A stretch of DNA of 33,617 bases from an uncultured Lachnospiraceae bacterium (GCA_947385785.1 CANDMH010000009.1:1-33617); one strand, 5' to 3'. Shown: positions 1 through 8,552, counted from the first letter of the stretch. Made by a program: numbers and translations. The notes: generated by a model not told the origin, from the letters alone.

Positions 1-210
1 GTGACGGTGGTGGGATTTGACAATTATCTGTATCCCGGACTGCCGGACCGTAAAATTACGACTTATGAAGTGAACATGAAAGAACTGGCCCAGGTATCCC
101 TGAAAAAGGTTTTGAAGCGCATGGAGGACCCCGGTGCCATGAAACGGATGGATCTGGTGGCGGGGCACATTGTGGAAAAGGAGAGCGTTCGTCTGCCCGG
201 CTTCGGGTGA
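1..210 (+). CDS. LacI/GalR-family transcriptional regulator, C-terminal fragment
   Basis: This is the last ~69 residues of a sugar-responsive repressor; the 5' part lies outside the window, so the GTG at base 1 is probably not the true start. The fragment has the typical end of the periplasmic-binding-protein-like effector domain: VVGFDN, a short linker, a TTYEVN strand, a long amphipathic helix (MKELAQVSLKKVLKRM), then a final strand ending in VEKESV. The DNA-binding helix-turn-helix is not visible. Its position upstream of a large carbohydrate importer and glycosidase locus suggests it controls that locus, but this is inference from context. The last ~10 codons lie in a 39-bp tandem duplication, so the C-terminus may have been altered by repeat expansion. 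Confidence 0.8.
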   Translation: MTVVGFDNYLYPGLPDRKITTYEVNMKELAQVSLKKVLKRMEDPGAMKRMDLVAGHIVEKESVRLPGFG

Positions 211-258
211 AAAGCAATGGAGAGCGTTCGTCTGCCTTGCTTCGGGTGAAAAGCAATT
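181..258 (+). repeat. 39-bp tandem duplication over the regulator stop codon
   Basis: Two copies of a 39-bp unit (181-219 and 220-258) differ at only a few bases. The first copy contains the last codons and the TGA stop of the LacI-type gene; the second lies wholly downstream. Because 39 is a multiple of three, the second copy would read in frame if the first stop were lost. Confidence 0.85.
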
Positions 259-278
259 GAAGAAAGGCATTATATCAG

Positions 279-307
279 AAAAAAGCCGCCGTATGGCGGC
301 TTTTTTC
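279..307 (+). terminator. Rho-independent terminator after the LacI-type gene
   Basis: GCCGCC (285-290) and GGCGGC (295-300) form a stem with a four-base GTAT loop. It has an A tract before it and a T6 tract (301-306) after it, so it could end transcription from both sides. It isolates the regulator gene from the operon that follows. Confidence 0.9.
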
Positions 308-567
308 TGTAATTGTGCCGTTATGTAAGATTTTCCGGGTAAAAAATGAATGACTATCAAGGTATCACAAAATTCATTTTTTTGGTATCATATATCACGT
401 AAGAATAAAACTTAAATGTAAAATTAATTATTAATTCAATCCCTCTTTTCACTTCGCCTAAAAACACATAAAATGTAATAAACGTGGTAAAAATAAACAA
501 AAATAAGTTGTTTCCGTCCGGCTATTTCATCCGAATTTGTGCGAAGTGACAAAAATGCACTTTTCTA

Positions 568-596
568 TTGACGAAATTATTGATTAAGAATATAAT
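568..596 (+). promoter_or_regulatory. Sigma-A type promoter for the importer operon
   Basis: A TTGACG -35 box (568-573) and a perfect TATAAT -10 box (591-596) are 17 bp apart, which is optimal. It is the strongest promoter-like sequence in the leader. Transcription would start near 603, far upstream of the first start codon at 977. Confidence 0.7.
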
Positions 597-642
597 TAAT
601 TTATAAATTAAATATGATTAAATAATTAATTAAAAATCCTGT

Positions 643-850
643 GTTATACTCGCGGACGCATTTATACCCACATACGTAATTAATTGCCGTCTGCACAGTA
701 TAATGAGTGAACGCATCGGCAATCCAGAGCTGAAAGCGGCAATTAAATGCGTTCACGAGTATAACTGCCGATCACTGTACCAGCATTGTAGAAGCGTTCA
801 CTGGTGATACCTTTCGATTGGCAATTGTTTTCATTCATGAGTATTAATTG
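643..850 (+). repeat. Cluster of degenerate copies of the 66-bp palindromic element
   Basis: Besides the full copy at 699-764, there is an inverted right end at about 644-663 (TTATACTCG followed by a GCAT box and TTATACC), an inverted left end at about 793-808 (GCGTTCACTGGTGATACC) and another direct right end at about 818-848 (GGCAATT...CATGAGTATTAA). The arrangement suggests nested or successive insertions of the same element family. Confidence 0.55.
699..764 (+). repeat. 66-bp palindromic intergenic element, copy A
   Basis: Starts TATAATGAGTGAACGCAT and ends ATGCGTTCACGAGTATAA. The inner arms GTGAACGCAT (707-716) and ATGCGTTCAC (747-756) are perfect inverted repeats. Related 66-bp copies occur at 15214-15279, 24606-24671 and 29155-29220. 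Relative to copies B and C, one stem pair changes from G-C to A-T with both partners altered. Confidence 0.8.
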
Positions 851-976
851 ATTTACAGTCATATGGGATAACAAAGCCACCGGAATGCCGGTGACTTTAA
901 GGTCGTCAGTCCTGTTTTACGGAGCGGTACCGTGAAGGCTGGCGGTCCTGAGTATAAATAAAAGGAGGAGAGATGG

Positions 977-3940
977 ATGAAGAAACGGTTTCATAAGGGT
1001 CTGGCCGGTCTTTTTGCTGTCTGGATGCTTCTGGCTTTTGCCTGGCCGGGAGGACCTGGCGTTCTTACGGTTCAGGCCCGGACAGACCAGCCCCTGGAGG
1101 AGTACAAGGATGTGCTGAACTACACAGCCGAGTATCAGGATTTCAGGGAGTATCAGGAACAGCATCAGGGAAGCGCTTATCCGGAGGATGTGTATGTCAT
1201 GGAAGGCGGTGACTATGCGCGCTTTGAGGGGAAGGAAGAACCTGAGGTTCTGACAGACTTTGAAGGCAGGGCGGGAAAGTCGCTTCTGACACAGGACACG
1301 GGGATGGTGGAATACGAGGTGGACGTTCGCAGCGAAGGGATGTACCAGGTGGCGCTGACCTATTATCCCATCGAAGGAAATGGCTCTTCCATCCAGAGAG
1401 CGTTTTTCCTGGACGGGGAGCTGCCCTACAAACAGCTGTCGGAAATCGAGTTTTCCAGAGTATGGAAGAATTCCATCAGCGAATGGGAGTCCGACAACCA
1501 GGGGAATGACTTAAAGCCCACGCAGGTGGAAGCGCCGGAATGGGTGGAGAGCCAGCTTTACGACGCGGAGGGCTATGTGGTGGAGCCCCTGAGCCTTTAC
1601 CTGACGGCAGGGAAGCATACCATTACCGTAGTTTCCCAGAGGGAGCCCATGGTAATCGGCGCCATTACATTAAAGAATGAAAAGGCGCCGCTGGATTACC
1701 AGAGCCAGTATGGGCAGTGGAGCGGAAGCGGGGCGAAGGATGCTTCGGGGCAGCTTGTGGAGATTCAGGCCGAATACGCCCAGAAGAAATCCTCCAGCAT
1801 GCTGTATCCCACGCAGGACCAGTCCTCCCCGGCCATTTCTCCCTACAGCGCCAGGGCGCTGAAGAACAATACCATCGGCGGCAACAGCTGGAGCCATACG
1901 GGGCAGTGGATTGAATGGGAATTCGACGTGGAGCAGGACGGCTTTTACAATATCGCCCTCCATGCAAAGCAGAACTTTGTGAAAGGCATCTACGTATCCC
2001 GGAAAATCCTGCTGGACGGCCAGGTTCCCTTCAGCGAGATGAGTCATTACGGATTTACATACAATTCCGACTGGGAAATGATGAAGCTGTCGGATGAGGC
2101 GGGAGAACCGTACCGTTTTTACCTTACGGCCGGCCATCATACTCTGCGGATGCAGGCCGTGCTGGGAGATTTTGCCCAGGTGGTCAGCGATGTGCAGAAT
2201 ACGGTGATCAAGCTGAATTCGGTATACCGCAACATTATCCGCATCACCGGCGTATCTCCTGACGAGTACCGGGATTATCAGATTGAGAAGAGACTGCCGG
2301 GCCTGGGTGAGAGCCTTTCGGAGATTAAGGGAGACCTGGATGCCATTCTGGGAAGCCTGGATGCATTAAATGTAAGGGGCAGCGAGGAAAATGTCATCAT
2401 TACCATGCGGGATCAGCTGGAAGACATTCTGGAGGATGTGGAGAAGGTGACCAAAATGGTAGGGGACTTCAAAACCAATGTGAGCGCCCTGGGAACCTGG
2501 ATTACCAACGCCCAGTCCCAGCCCCTGCAGCTGGATGCACTGTATATCATGTCCCCCGATCAGGATGCGCCTGAAGTGAAGAATTCCTTCTTCAGCAAAC
2601 TGGGACATGAATTTAAGAAGCTTTATTATTCCTTTATCGTGGATTACAACGCCATCGGCAATATTGCGGAAGAGGGCGGGGACAGTCCCACCATTACCGT
2701 CTGGGTGGGAAGCGGACGTGACCAGGCCAATGTAATCAAGTCTCTGGTGGACGAGACCTTCACCCCGAAGCAGAACATTAATGTCAATGTCATGCTGGTA
2801 GATATGAATACCCTGCTGCAGGCTTCCCTGGCGGGACAGGGGCCGGATGTGGCGCTGCAGGTCGCCAATGCCGGCGGCTCCGTGGCTACCTCCGCAACAG
2901 GAACCACAGGCTCCTCCAATGATCTTCCGGTGAACTACGGACTGAGAAGCGCGGCGGTGGACCTGACCTCTTTTCCGGACTGGGAGCAGACAGCGGCACG
3001 CTTCCGTGACAGTGCCCTTTCCCAGTATACGTTCGAGGGCTCTCTGTACGCCCTGCCCGAGACCCAGAATTTCCAGATGATGTTCTATCGGAAGGATATC
3101 TTAAACGAGCTGGGTGTGGAAGTTCCCAGGACATGGGACGACATGAAAGTTGTAATCTCGGAGCTGAGCAAGAATCAGATGAGCGTGGGGATGCTGCCTT
3201 CCGAGCTCACATTCACCAGCCTGCTCTATCAGTATGGGGGAGAATTATATAACGAGGACGGGACGGCTTCCGCGCTGAATTCGGAAGAGGCGATAAACGC
3301 ATTTAAAGCATATTGTGAATTTTATACCGATTATAAGCTGGACAGGGCCACCAGTGTGGAACAGAGGTTCCGTACAGGGGAATCTCCGATTATCATTGCG
3401 GATTATACAACCTACAATGTGCTGGAGGTATCGGCGCCCGACATCAAGGGACTCTGGGGATTCACCACACTGCCCGGCGTGGCGGATGAGAACGGAAACG
3501 TGAACAATGTCTCCGCCAGCACCGGACTTGCCTGTATGATGATGAACGGCTCAGAGGATAAGGCTGCTTCCTGGGAATTCATGAAGTGGTGGCTGTCGGA
3601 GGAGACTCAGACCGCCTATGGAAAGGAAATGGAAGGCCTGATGGGCGAGGCGGCCAGATATCCTACCGCCAATGTGGAGGCGTTCGCCAATCTGCCCTGG
3701 CCCTCTGACGATTATGAGGCTCTGGAAGCACAGCTTGCCAATGTAAAGGGCTTCCGCCAGGTGCCCGGCAGCTATTTCACATGGCGTAATGTGAACAATG
3801 CTTTCTACGCGGTGGTTGTAGCCGATGCCGACAAGAAGATGCAGCCAAGGGAGGCCATGTACGAGTACATCGAATATATCAATGCGGAAATTACCGGTAA
3901 GCGCCAGGAGTTCGGTATGGCGACTGCGGAAGACGAATAA
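977..3940 (+). CDS. Extracellular solute-binding protein fused to two CBM-like modules (carbohydrate ABC importer)
   Basis: A 987-residue exported protein, about twice the usual size of a sugar-binding protein. Residues 1-34 are a signal peptide (KK/R start, hydrophobic core, end near VQA) with no lipobox cysteine. Residues ~72-235 and ~260-415 each look like a beta-sandwich carbohydrate-binding module of CBM6/35 type; both start with an acidic aromatic strand and end with a YLTAGKHT / YLTAGHHT strand, so they appear to be internal duplicates. Residues ~428-510 are helical or coiled-coil. Residues ~571-980 form a type-1 sugar-binding domain (PTITVWVGSGRDQ, GQGPDVAL, YALPETQNFQMMFYRKDIL, WEFMKWWLSEETQ). 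Start chosen at 977: AAAGGAGG lies at 961-968, while ATG 973 stops after seven codons. It is the first gene of the operon. It should deliver oligosaccharide to the permeases that follow; the substrate is unknown. Confidence 0.88.
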   Translation: MKKRFHKGLAGLFAVWMLLAFAWPGGPGVLTVQARTDQPLEEYKDVLNYTAEYQDFREYQEQHQGSAYPEDVYVMEGGDYARFEGKEEPEVLTDFEGRAGKSLLTQDTGMVEYEVDVRSEGMYQVALTYYPIEGNGSSIQRAFFLDGELPYKQLSEIEFSRVWKNSISEWESDNQGNDLKPTQVEAPEWVESQLYDAEGYVVEPLSLYLTAGKHTITVVSQREPMVIGAITLKNEKAPLDYQSQYGQWSGSGAKDASGQLVEIQAEYAQKKSSSMLYPTQDQSSPAISPYSARALKNNTIGGNSWSHTGQWIEWEFDVEQDGFYNIALHAKQNFVKGIYVSRKILLDGQVPFSEMSHYGFTYNSDWEMMKLSDEAGEPYRFYLTAGHHTLRMQAVLGDFAQVVSDVQNTVIKLNSVYRNIIRITGVSPDEYRDYQIEKRLPGLGESLSEIKGDLDAILGSLDALNVRGSEENVIITMRDQLEDILEDVEKVTKMVGDFKTNVSALGTWITNAQSQPLQLDALYIMSPDQDAPEVKNSFFSKLGHEFKKLYYSFIVDYNAIGNIAEEGGDSPTITVWVGSGRDQANVIKSLVDETFTPKQNINVNVMLVDMNTLLQASLAGQGPDVALQVANAGGSVATSATGTTGSSNDLPVNYGLRSAAVDLTSFPDWEQTAARFRDSALSQYTFEGSLYALPETQNFQMMFYRKDILNELGVEVPRTWDDMKVVISELSKNQMSVGMLPSELTFTSLLYQYGGELYNEDGTASALNSEEAINAFKAYCEFYTDYKLDRATSVEQRFRTGESPIIIADYTTYNVLEVSAPDIKGLWGFTTLPGVADENGNVNNVSASTGLACMMMNGSEDKAASWEFMKWWLSEETQTAYGKEMEGLMGEAARYPTANVEAFANLPWPSDDYEALEAQLANVKGFRQVPGSYFTWRNVNNAFYAVVVADADKKMQPREAMYEYIEYINAEITGKRQEFGMATAEDE

Positions 3941-3959
3941 AACAGCAGCGACTGGACAG

Positions 3960-3980
3960 CAAAGTCGCGAAGGGACTTTG
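3960..3980 (+). promoter_or_regulatory. Hairpin between binding-protein and permease genes
   Basis: CAAAGTC (3960-3966) and GACTTTG (3974-3980) pair perfectly with a 7-base loop, in the 82-bp spacer after the binding-protein gene. There is no T tract. Such hairpins often protect the upstream message or cause partial termination, so that binding protein is made in excess over permease; that role is inferred here. Confidence 0.45.
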
Positions 3981-4022
3981 CCCTTCAGAGCCGTCGCGCA
4001 GCGACTAAGTTAGGAGATTGAT

Positions 4023-4937
4023 ATGCAGACAAAAACCAAATGGCAGTATTTAAAGCAGGACATTAAGGACAGCCGCATGAGTTATGTGATGCTGGCGCCT
4101 TATTTCATCCTGTTCTTCATCTTCACCGTATTGCCCGTGGCAGCTTCCGTGGTCATCAGTTTTACCGATTTCAACATGCTGGAAGCGCCGAATTTCGTCG
4201 GGTGGAAGAATTACATTAAGTTAATGCTGGACGACGATGTGTTCAAGAAGGCATTGAAGAATACCCTTGTGTTCGCGGTGATTACCGGGCCTCTAAGCTA
4301 CATCATGTGTTTCCTCTTCGCCTGGGTTATCAATGAGTTCAAGGGGAAGCTGAGGGCGTTTCTGACATTGATTTTCTACGCGCCCTCCATTGCGGGAAAC
4401 GCATTTATGGTGTGGTCCATCATCATATCCGGTGACCGTTACGGTTACCTGAACGGTATTTTGATGAAATGGGGCTTTATCTATGAGCCCATCCAGTGGA
4501 TGCAGACGGAGAAATACGTATTGCCCATGCTGATTGTAGTGCAGCTGTGGCTGAGTCTGGGCACCGGCTTCCTGACCTTCATCGCAGGCCTCCAGACCGT
4601 GGATAAGAGCCTGTTTGAGGCGGGAGCCATGGACGGCATCAAGAACCGCTGGCAGGAGCTGTGGTATATCACCCTGCCTTCCATGAAGCCTCAGCTGATG
4701 TTCGGCGCCGTAATGCAGATTACCCAGTCCTTTGCGGTGGCGGATATTTCCATCAACCTGGCCGGCAATCCCAGCGTGAACTACTCCGGCGCCACCATCG
4801 TGACCCACCTGATGGATTACGGCAGCGGCACCCGTTATGAGATGGGATATGCCTGTGCCATCGCTACAATCCTGTTTGCCCTGATGGTGGGAACCAACCA
4901 GATCATCCAGAGGGTCTTGAGAAGGGTAGGTGAATGA
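4023..4937 (+). CDS. Sugar ABC transporter permease (MalF/UgpA type)
   Basis: A 304-residue integral membrane protein of usual length for the family, with about six membrane helices (the first at ~residues 23-45). The conserved cytoplasmic EAA loop reads EAGAMDGIKNRWQELWYITLP at ~residues 200-220; this is the contact site for the ATPase. An AGGAG ribosome site lies 6 bases before ATG 4023. It should form a heterodimer with the next gene product and take substrate from the CBM-bearing binding protein. No ATPase gene is present in the window, so a shared MsmX-like ATPase from elsewhere is expected. Confidence 0.93.
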   Translation: MQTKTKWQYLKQDIKDSRMSYVMLAPYFILFFIFTVLPVAASVVISFTDFNMLEAPNFVGWKNYIKLMLDDDVFKKALKNTLVFAVITGPLSYIMCFLFAWVINEFKGKLRAFLTLIFYAPSIAGNAFMVWSIIISGDRYGYLNGILMKWGFIYEPIQWMQTEKYVLPMLIVVQLWLSLGTGFLTFIAGLQTVDKSLFEAGAMDGIKNRWQELWYITLPSMKPQLMFGAVMQITQSFAVADISINLAGNPSVNYSGATIVTHLMDYGSGTRYEMGYACAIATILFALMVGTNQIIQRVLRRVGE

Positions 4938-4938
4938 G

Positions 4939-5877
4939 ATGAGCGGGAAAACGAAGACAAAAGAGCAGCAGGGAAAGACCTATACCGTTGCCTTGAAAAA
5001 GAATAACAGACGCTTTTTCTTCTTTAAGAAAAAGGAAAAGCAGCTGAACCGTTCCATGGCGGGCAATACCATCATGTTTGTCATTATGGCAATCTGCGGT
5101 GTGTTTATGGCGCTTCCGCTGGTGATGATACTGAACAATGCGTTTAAGCCGTTGGATGAGCTGTTCCGGTTTCCGCCGCAGATATTCGTGAGAAACCCAT
5201 CCGTGGATAATTTCGGGGATTTATATGTGCTGATGTCCACCTCCTGGGTGCCCTTTACCAGGTATCTGCTGAACACGCTGATCATTACGGGATTCGGCAC
5301 GGTGGGGCATGTGCTCTGCGCGTCCCTGGCGGCTTATCCTCTGGCGAAGCATAAGTTCCCCGGGAAGAAAATCCTGTTCCAGATGGTGGTGCTGTCGCTG
5401 ATGTTTTCCTACAGCGTCACATCCATCCCCAACTACATGATCATCTCATGGCTGGGCATCAACAATACTTACCTGGCGGTGATCCTGCCCGCATTTGCCT
5501 ACGGCCTGGGACTGTATCTGATGAAGCAGTTCATGGAGCAGCTGCCGGATTCCCTGATTGAGTCCGCCAGGCTGGACGGGGCCGGGGAGTTCCGGATTTT
5601 CTTCGGGATTGTGATGCCCAACGTGAAGCCGGCCTGGCTGACACTGGCGATTTTCCAGTTCCAGTCCATGTGGGCCAATACAGGAAGCGGCTTCCTGCGC
5701 AGCGAGCAGCTCAAGCCCCTGCAGTATTCTCTGTACCAGATCGTGGGCGGCGGCCCGGCCAGACAGGGAGCGGGAGCGGTGGTGCAGCTGATCATTGCCG
5801 CGATACCGATTACATTCTTCATTATCTGCCAGAGCAATATCATCGAGACGATGACCACCTCCGGCATGAAGGATTAA
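4939..5877 (+). CDS. Carbohydrate ABC transporter permease (MalG/UgpE type)
   Basis: A 312-residue permease, partner of the preceding gene. It begins with a basic cytoplasmic tail rich in lysine and phenylalanine (~35 residues), followed by about six membrane helices. The EAA loop reads ESARLDGAGEFRIFFGIVMPNVKP. The start is uncertain: an in-frame GTG at 4930 overlaps the upstream gene by 8 bp, but ATG 4939 has a better-spaced AGGTGA site, and I chose it. The tight junction indicates translational coupling with the first permease. The end is typical of the family (NIIETMTTSGMKD). Confidence 0.93.
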   Translation: MSGKTKTKEQQGKTYTVALKKNNRRFFFFKKKEKQLNRSMAGNTIMFVIMAICGVFMALPLVMILNNAFKPLDELFRFPPQIFVRNPSVDNFGDLYVLMSTSWVPFTRYLLNTLIITGFGTVGHVLCASLAAYPLAKHKFPGKKILFQMVVLSLMFSYSVTSIPNYMIISWLGINNTYLAVILPAFAYGLGLYLMKQFMEQLPDSLIESARLDGAGEFRIFFGIVMPNVKPAWLTLAIFQFQSMWANTGSGFLRSEQLKPLQYSLYQIVGGGPARQGAGAVVQLIIAAIPITFFIICQSNIIETMTTSGMKD

Positions 5878-5894
5878 GGAAAGGGGGGAAGCAG

Positions 5895-7607
5895 ATGAAT
5901 AAAATTTGGAACCGCCTGTTTTACAGGAAGGCCTCCGGGACGCTGACAGGAGCAGGGGACGCGGGGAGAGCCTGCGGGGCAGACGGAGAGAACGGAACGA
6001 GGAAGCGTTATAGAGAAGCAAGCCGCAGGACGGAGCAGAGCTGCCCGCAAAGCCGGAAGGCAGAAAAGAACAGCGGAGTGAAGCGGAGCAGCGCGGCAGA
6101 GATGAAGAAAAGCTGCGGAACAAAGCGGTGCGGAGCGCCGGGGACCCTGGCGAGAGCCGCGGCTCTGGCGGCGGGGGCAGCCATGCTGCTGTGGGACGTA
6201 TCAGGCATCACCGTCCAGGCGGGGCAGGGCGTGCCTTACGAGACCTACAATTACGATTATTATGAAGACATCAAGTACACCCCGGCGGCCTATGTGCCGG
6301 ACGGCATCGTCACGGGGGCGCAGATCGGCTGCGGAAACCTTGCGGGGCCCCAGGATCTGAATACGGACGAGGACGGCAATGTCTACATCGCGGACACCAA
6401 CAACAACCGCATCGTGGTGACGGATAAGGATTTCAGGCTGCTGAGGGTGATAGAAGAATTTGAACGGGACGGTAAGAAGGAAACCTTCTCGGCGCCCAAC
6501 GGGGTCTATGTGTCCGCCCGGGGCAACCTCTATATTGCGGATACCAATAACATGCGTGTGGTGGAACTGGACGGTGCGGGAAAACTGGTGCAGGTCATTG
6601 AGAATCCCAGGTCCGAGGTCCTGGAAGAGGGATATGTGTTCCACCCCATGAAGGTGGCTGTGGACTATGCGGACCGTGTGTACGTCATTGCCCAGAACCA
6701 GTTTGAGGGCATTATGGCTTTCAACGAACTGGGGGAATTTCTGGGATTCACGGGAACAATCAATGTGCAGATTACGCCATGGGAAATCTTCTGGAGAAGA
6801 TTTTCCACCAAGGAGCAGCGGGCCAGGCAGCAGCTTTTCATCCCCACGGAGTTCACAGGCATGGAAATCGACAGTGACGGCTTCGTCTATGCCACCAATG
6901 TGGACGGGGAGGGGAAGCAGTCCGTGCGCAGACTGAACCCAAGCGGCGAGGACGTCATCCAGAAGAAGGAGGGCGGGCTCTCCGGCGACCTGGACTGGAG
7001 GATTGCGGGGACTTATTCGGGGCCTTCCCGGATTGTGGACGTGGTAGTGCGCAACCAGGGAATTTACTCCATCCTGGATTCGGTCAGGGGCAGGATTTTT
7101 ACCTATGACCATGAAGGGAACCTGCTCTATATCTTCGGGGGACTGGGAAGCCAGGAGGGAACCTTTACCGGGCCGGTGGCCATCGATACCATCGGGGAGG
7201 AGATTCTGGTACTGGACGCCACCAGAAACCTGGTGAACCGTTTCCGCGCCACCAGTTACGGCAGCCTGATTAACCAGGCGGTGGGGCTGCGGTATGACGG
7301 CGACGAGGTTCAGGCAGTGGAGTGTTGGAGAGAGGTGCTGAAGCTGGATTCTAATTTTGAACTGGCGTATGTGGGTATCGGCAAGAGCTACCTGGCGGCA
7401 GGGCAGAACAAGGAAGCCATGGAATGTTTCCGCACCGGCAACAGCAAGCAGTATTATTCCATCGCCTATAAGCGTTACCGGAACGAACTCCTGAAAGAGA
7501 ATATGGGCACTATCCTGACGAGCCTGATTGTCCTGGTGATTCTGTGGATGATCTGGAGCAAATTCGGGAAGAAGCTTTGGAAGAAGAGGAGGGTGAGCCA
7601 TGTTTAA
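5895..7607 (+). CDS. NHL-repeat and TPR membrane-anchored protein of the importer operon
   Basis: A 570-residue protein. ATG 5895 was chosen because a G-rich ribosome site (5883-5888) precedes it; the open frame extends further upstream only inside the permease gene. Residues ~1-80 are a strange, very basic, low-complexity stretch (many R, K, E, S, G), followed by a hydrophobic segment at ~83-108. Residues ~140-455 contain NHL-type propeller repeats (GPQDLNTDEDGNVYIADTNN and APNGVYVSARGNLYIADTNN are the clearest). Residues ~461-530 look like TPR repeats (AVECWREVLKLDSNFELAYVGIGKSYLAAGQNKEAMECF). Residues ~537-556 are a C-terminal membrane helix followed by a basic tail. It probably sits on the outer face of the membrane beside the importer. 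The function is unknown; a scaffold or sugar-sensing role is inference. Confidence 0.8.
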   Translation: MNKIWNRLFYRKASGTLTGAGDAGRACGADGENGTRKRYREASRRTEQSCPQSRKAEKNSGVKRSSAAEMKKSCGTKRCGAPGTLARAAALAAGAAMLLWDVSGITVQAGQGVPYETYNYDYYEDIKYTPAAYVPDGIVTGAQIGCGNLAGPQDLNTDEDGNVYIADTNNNRIVVTDKDFRLLRVIEEFERDGKKETFSAPNGVYVSARGNLYIADTNNMRVVELDGAGKLVQVIENPRSEVLEEGYVFHPMKVAVDYADRVYVIAQNQFEGIMAFNELGEFLGFTGTINVQITPWEIFWRRFSTKEQRARQQLFIPTEFTGMEIDSDGFVYATNVDGEGKQSVRRLNPSGEDVIQKKEGGLSGDLDWRIAGTYSGPSRIVDVVVRNQGIYSILDSVRGRIFTYDHEGNLLYIFGGLGSQEGTFTGPVAIDTIGEEILVLDATRNLVNRFRATSYGSLINQAVGLRYDGDEVQAVECWREVLKLDSNFELAYVGIGKSYLAAGQNKEAMECFRTGNSKQYYSIAYKRYRNELLKENMGTILTSLIVLVILWMIWSKFGKKLWKKRRVSHV

Positions 7608-8220
7608 GGAGAAACTGAAATACGCATTTTACACCATCGGGCATCCGGCGGACGGCTTCTACGAGATCCGGCACCGGGGTCAGGGCAGCGTGCCCCTTGC
7701 GCTCCTGTTTGTCTTTCTTTTCGGGCTGTGCTTTTCCGCCAACAGGCAGTATGCGGGATTTGTAGTCAACTATGTGAATCCCATGGAAATCAACAGCTTT
7801 GCGGAGATGCTTTCGGTGTTCGTACTGTTCTTCCTCTTCTGCGTGGGCAACTGGTCCATCACCTGCCTGATGAACGGGGAAGGAAGGCTGAAGGATATCG
7901 TGACGGTATGCGGTTATTCCATGCTTCCCATGATTCTTACCTTTGTGCCGGCAATCATTCTGTCGCGTTTCGTGGTGGCGGACGAGGAGGCGTTTTACTT
8001 CATCATCATGGGCTTCGGCATCGCGTGGTTCCTGCTGTTGGTGCTGTCCGGCGTCATGACGGTACATAATTACACTCTGGGCAAGACGCTGCTGACCATC
8101 ATTTTTACCTTTGTGGCCATGCTGATTATCGTCTTCATTGCAATGCTGCTGTATACCCTGCTGAGCCAGGTGGTCTCCTTCTTTGTGAGCATCTATAATG
8201 AATTGATGCTTCGAATTTAG
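7600..8220 (+). CDS. YIP1-family-like polytopic membrane protein
   Basis: A 206-residue membrane protein with about five hydrophobic segments, a short amphipathic N-terminus (FKEKLKYAFYTIGHPADGFYEIRHRGQGS) and long helices such as LLTIIFTFVAMLIIVFIAMLLYTLL. The 'hP.dgFyeir...rgs' opening followed by several helices is typical of bacterial Yip1-domain proteins. It overlaps the preceding NHL gene by 8 bp, so the two are probably translated together. Its precise role is unknown. The conserved-looking placement between an NHL protein and a DUF5696 protein suggests a membrane partner for them. Confidence 0.75.
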   Translation: MFKEKLKYAFYTIGHPADGFYEIRHRGQGSVPLALLFVFLFGLCFSANRQYAGFVVNYVNPMEINSFAEMLSVFVLFFLFCVGNWSITCLMNGEGRLKDIVTVCGYSMLPMILTFVPAIILSRFVVADEEAFYFIIMGFGIAWFLLLVLSGVMTVHNYTLGKTLLTIIFTFVAMLIIVFIAMLLYTLLSQVVSFFVSIYNELMLRI

Positions 8221-8279
8221 GACCAGAAGTTGTTCTAAGGCTGTAAAGTACACAGCCTTAGAACAACTATATCTGGTCC
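8220..8279 (+). other. Long hairpin directly on the stop codon of the YIP1-like gene
   Basis: Two nested inverted repeats: GGACCAGA (8220-8227) with TCTGGTCC (8272-8279), and a 17-bp perfect inner stem (8228-8244 with 8252-8268) around a 7-base loop. The outer arm starts at the last base of the stop codon. No T tract follows, so it looks more like an mRNA-stability or processing hairpin than a terminator. Confidence 0.75.
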
Positions 8280-8386
8280 GGAAGAACGCAAGGGAAGCGT
8301 TCTTCCCGGTTTGCGGCAAGTGGGAGAGCTAAGGCTGCAAAGAACGCAGAGGAAGCGTTCTTCCCGGTTTGCGGCGGACTGGGAGA
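8280..8386 (+). repeat. Two hairpin-bearing direct repeats in the gap before the DUF5696 gene
   Basis: Unit 1 (8284-8327) and unit 2 (8342-8386) are nearly identical. Each contains GAACGC and GCGTTC arms around a 7-base purine loop; the first extends to a 10-bp perfect stem (8280-8289 with 8297-8306). With the hairpin at 8220-8279 they fill most of the 330-bp gap between the two genes. Bases 8387-8535 show nothing I can name. Confidence 0.75.
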
Positions 8387-8552
8387 AAGTTTGCCGGAGA
8401 GCCCGTTTGGAGGAGTCAGGCAGATTTGACGAAGGGTTTTCCGGAGAATGAAAATCAGTTCTGGCAGAACCTTTGGCAGAAAGGGCTTATGGCAGTAGAG
8501 AGGCATGTGAGTAAGGAAGTGTCTACAACGAAAAATGCAGAAGGGAGTTGCG

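Larger units (their letters stand above)
311..976 (+). other. Long AT-rich leader upstream of the importer operon
   Basis: About 665 bases with no convincing gene. Bases 311-640 are very AT-rich and include direct GGTATCA repeats at 361-367 and 385-391, which could be regulator contacts. A good promoter lies at 568-596. Bases 643-850 are filled with whole and partial copies of the 66-bp palindromic element. If the promoter is used, the 5' untranslated leader would be about 370 nt, enough room for attenuation or RNA-level control. I recognise no known riboswitch. Confidence 0.6.

Noticed and set aside
730..745. Catabolite-repression (cre) site
   Set aside because: TGAAAGCGG resembles half of a cre site but the other half does not match; the sequence is better explained as part of palindromic element A.
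6201..7601. A 466-codon minus-strand open frame
   Set aside because: Antisense shadow of the NHL protein gene; no domain or ribosome site.
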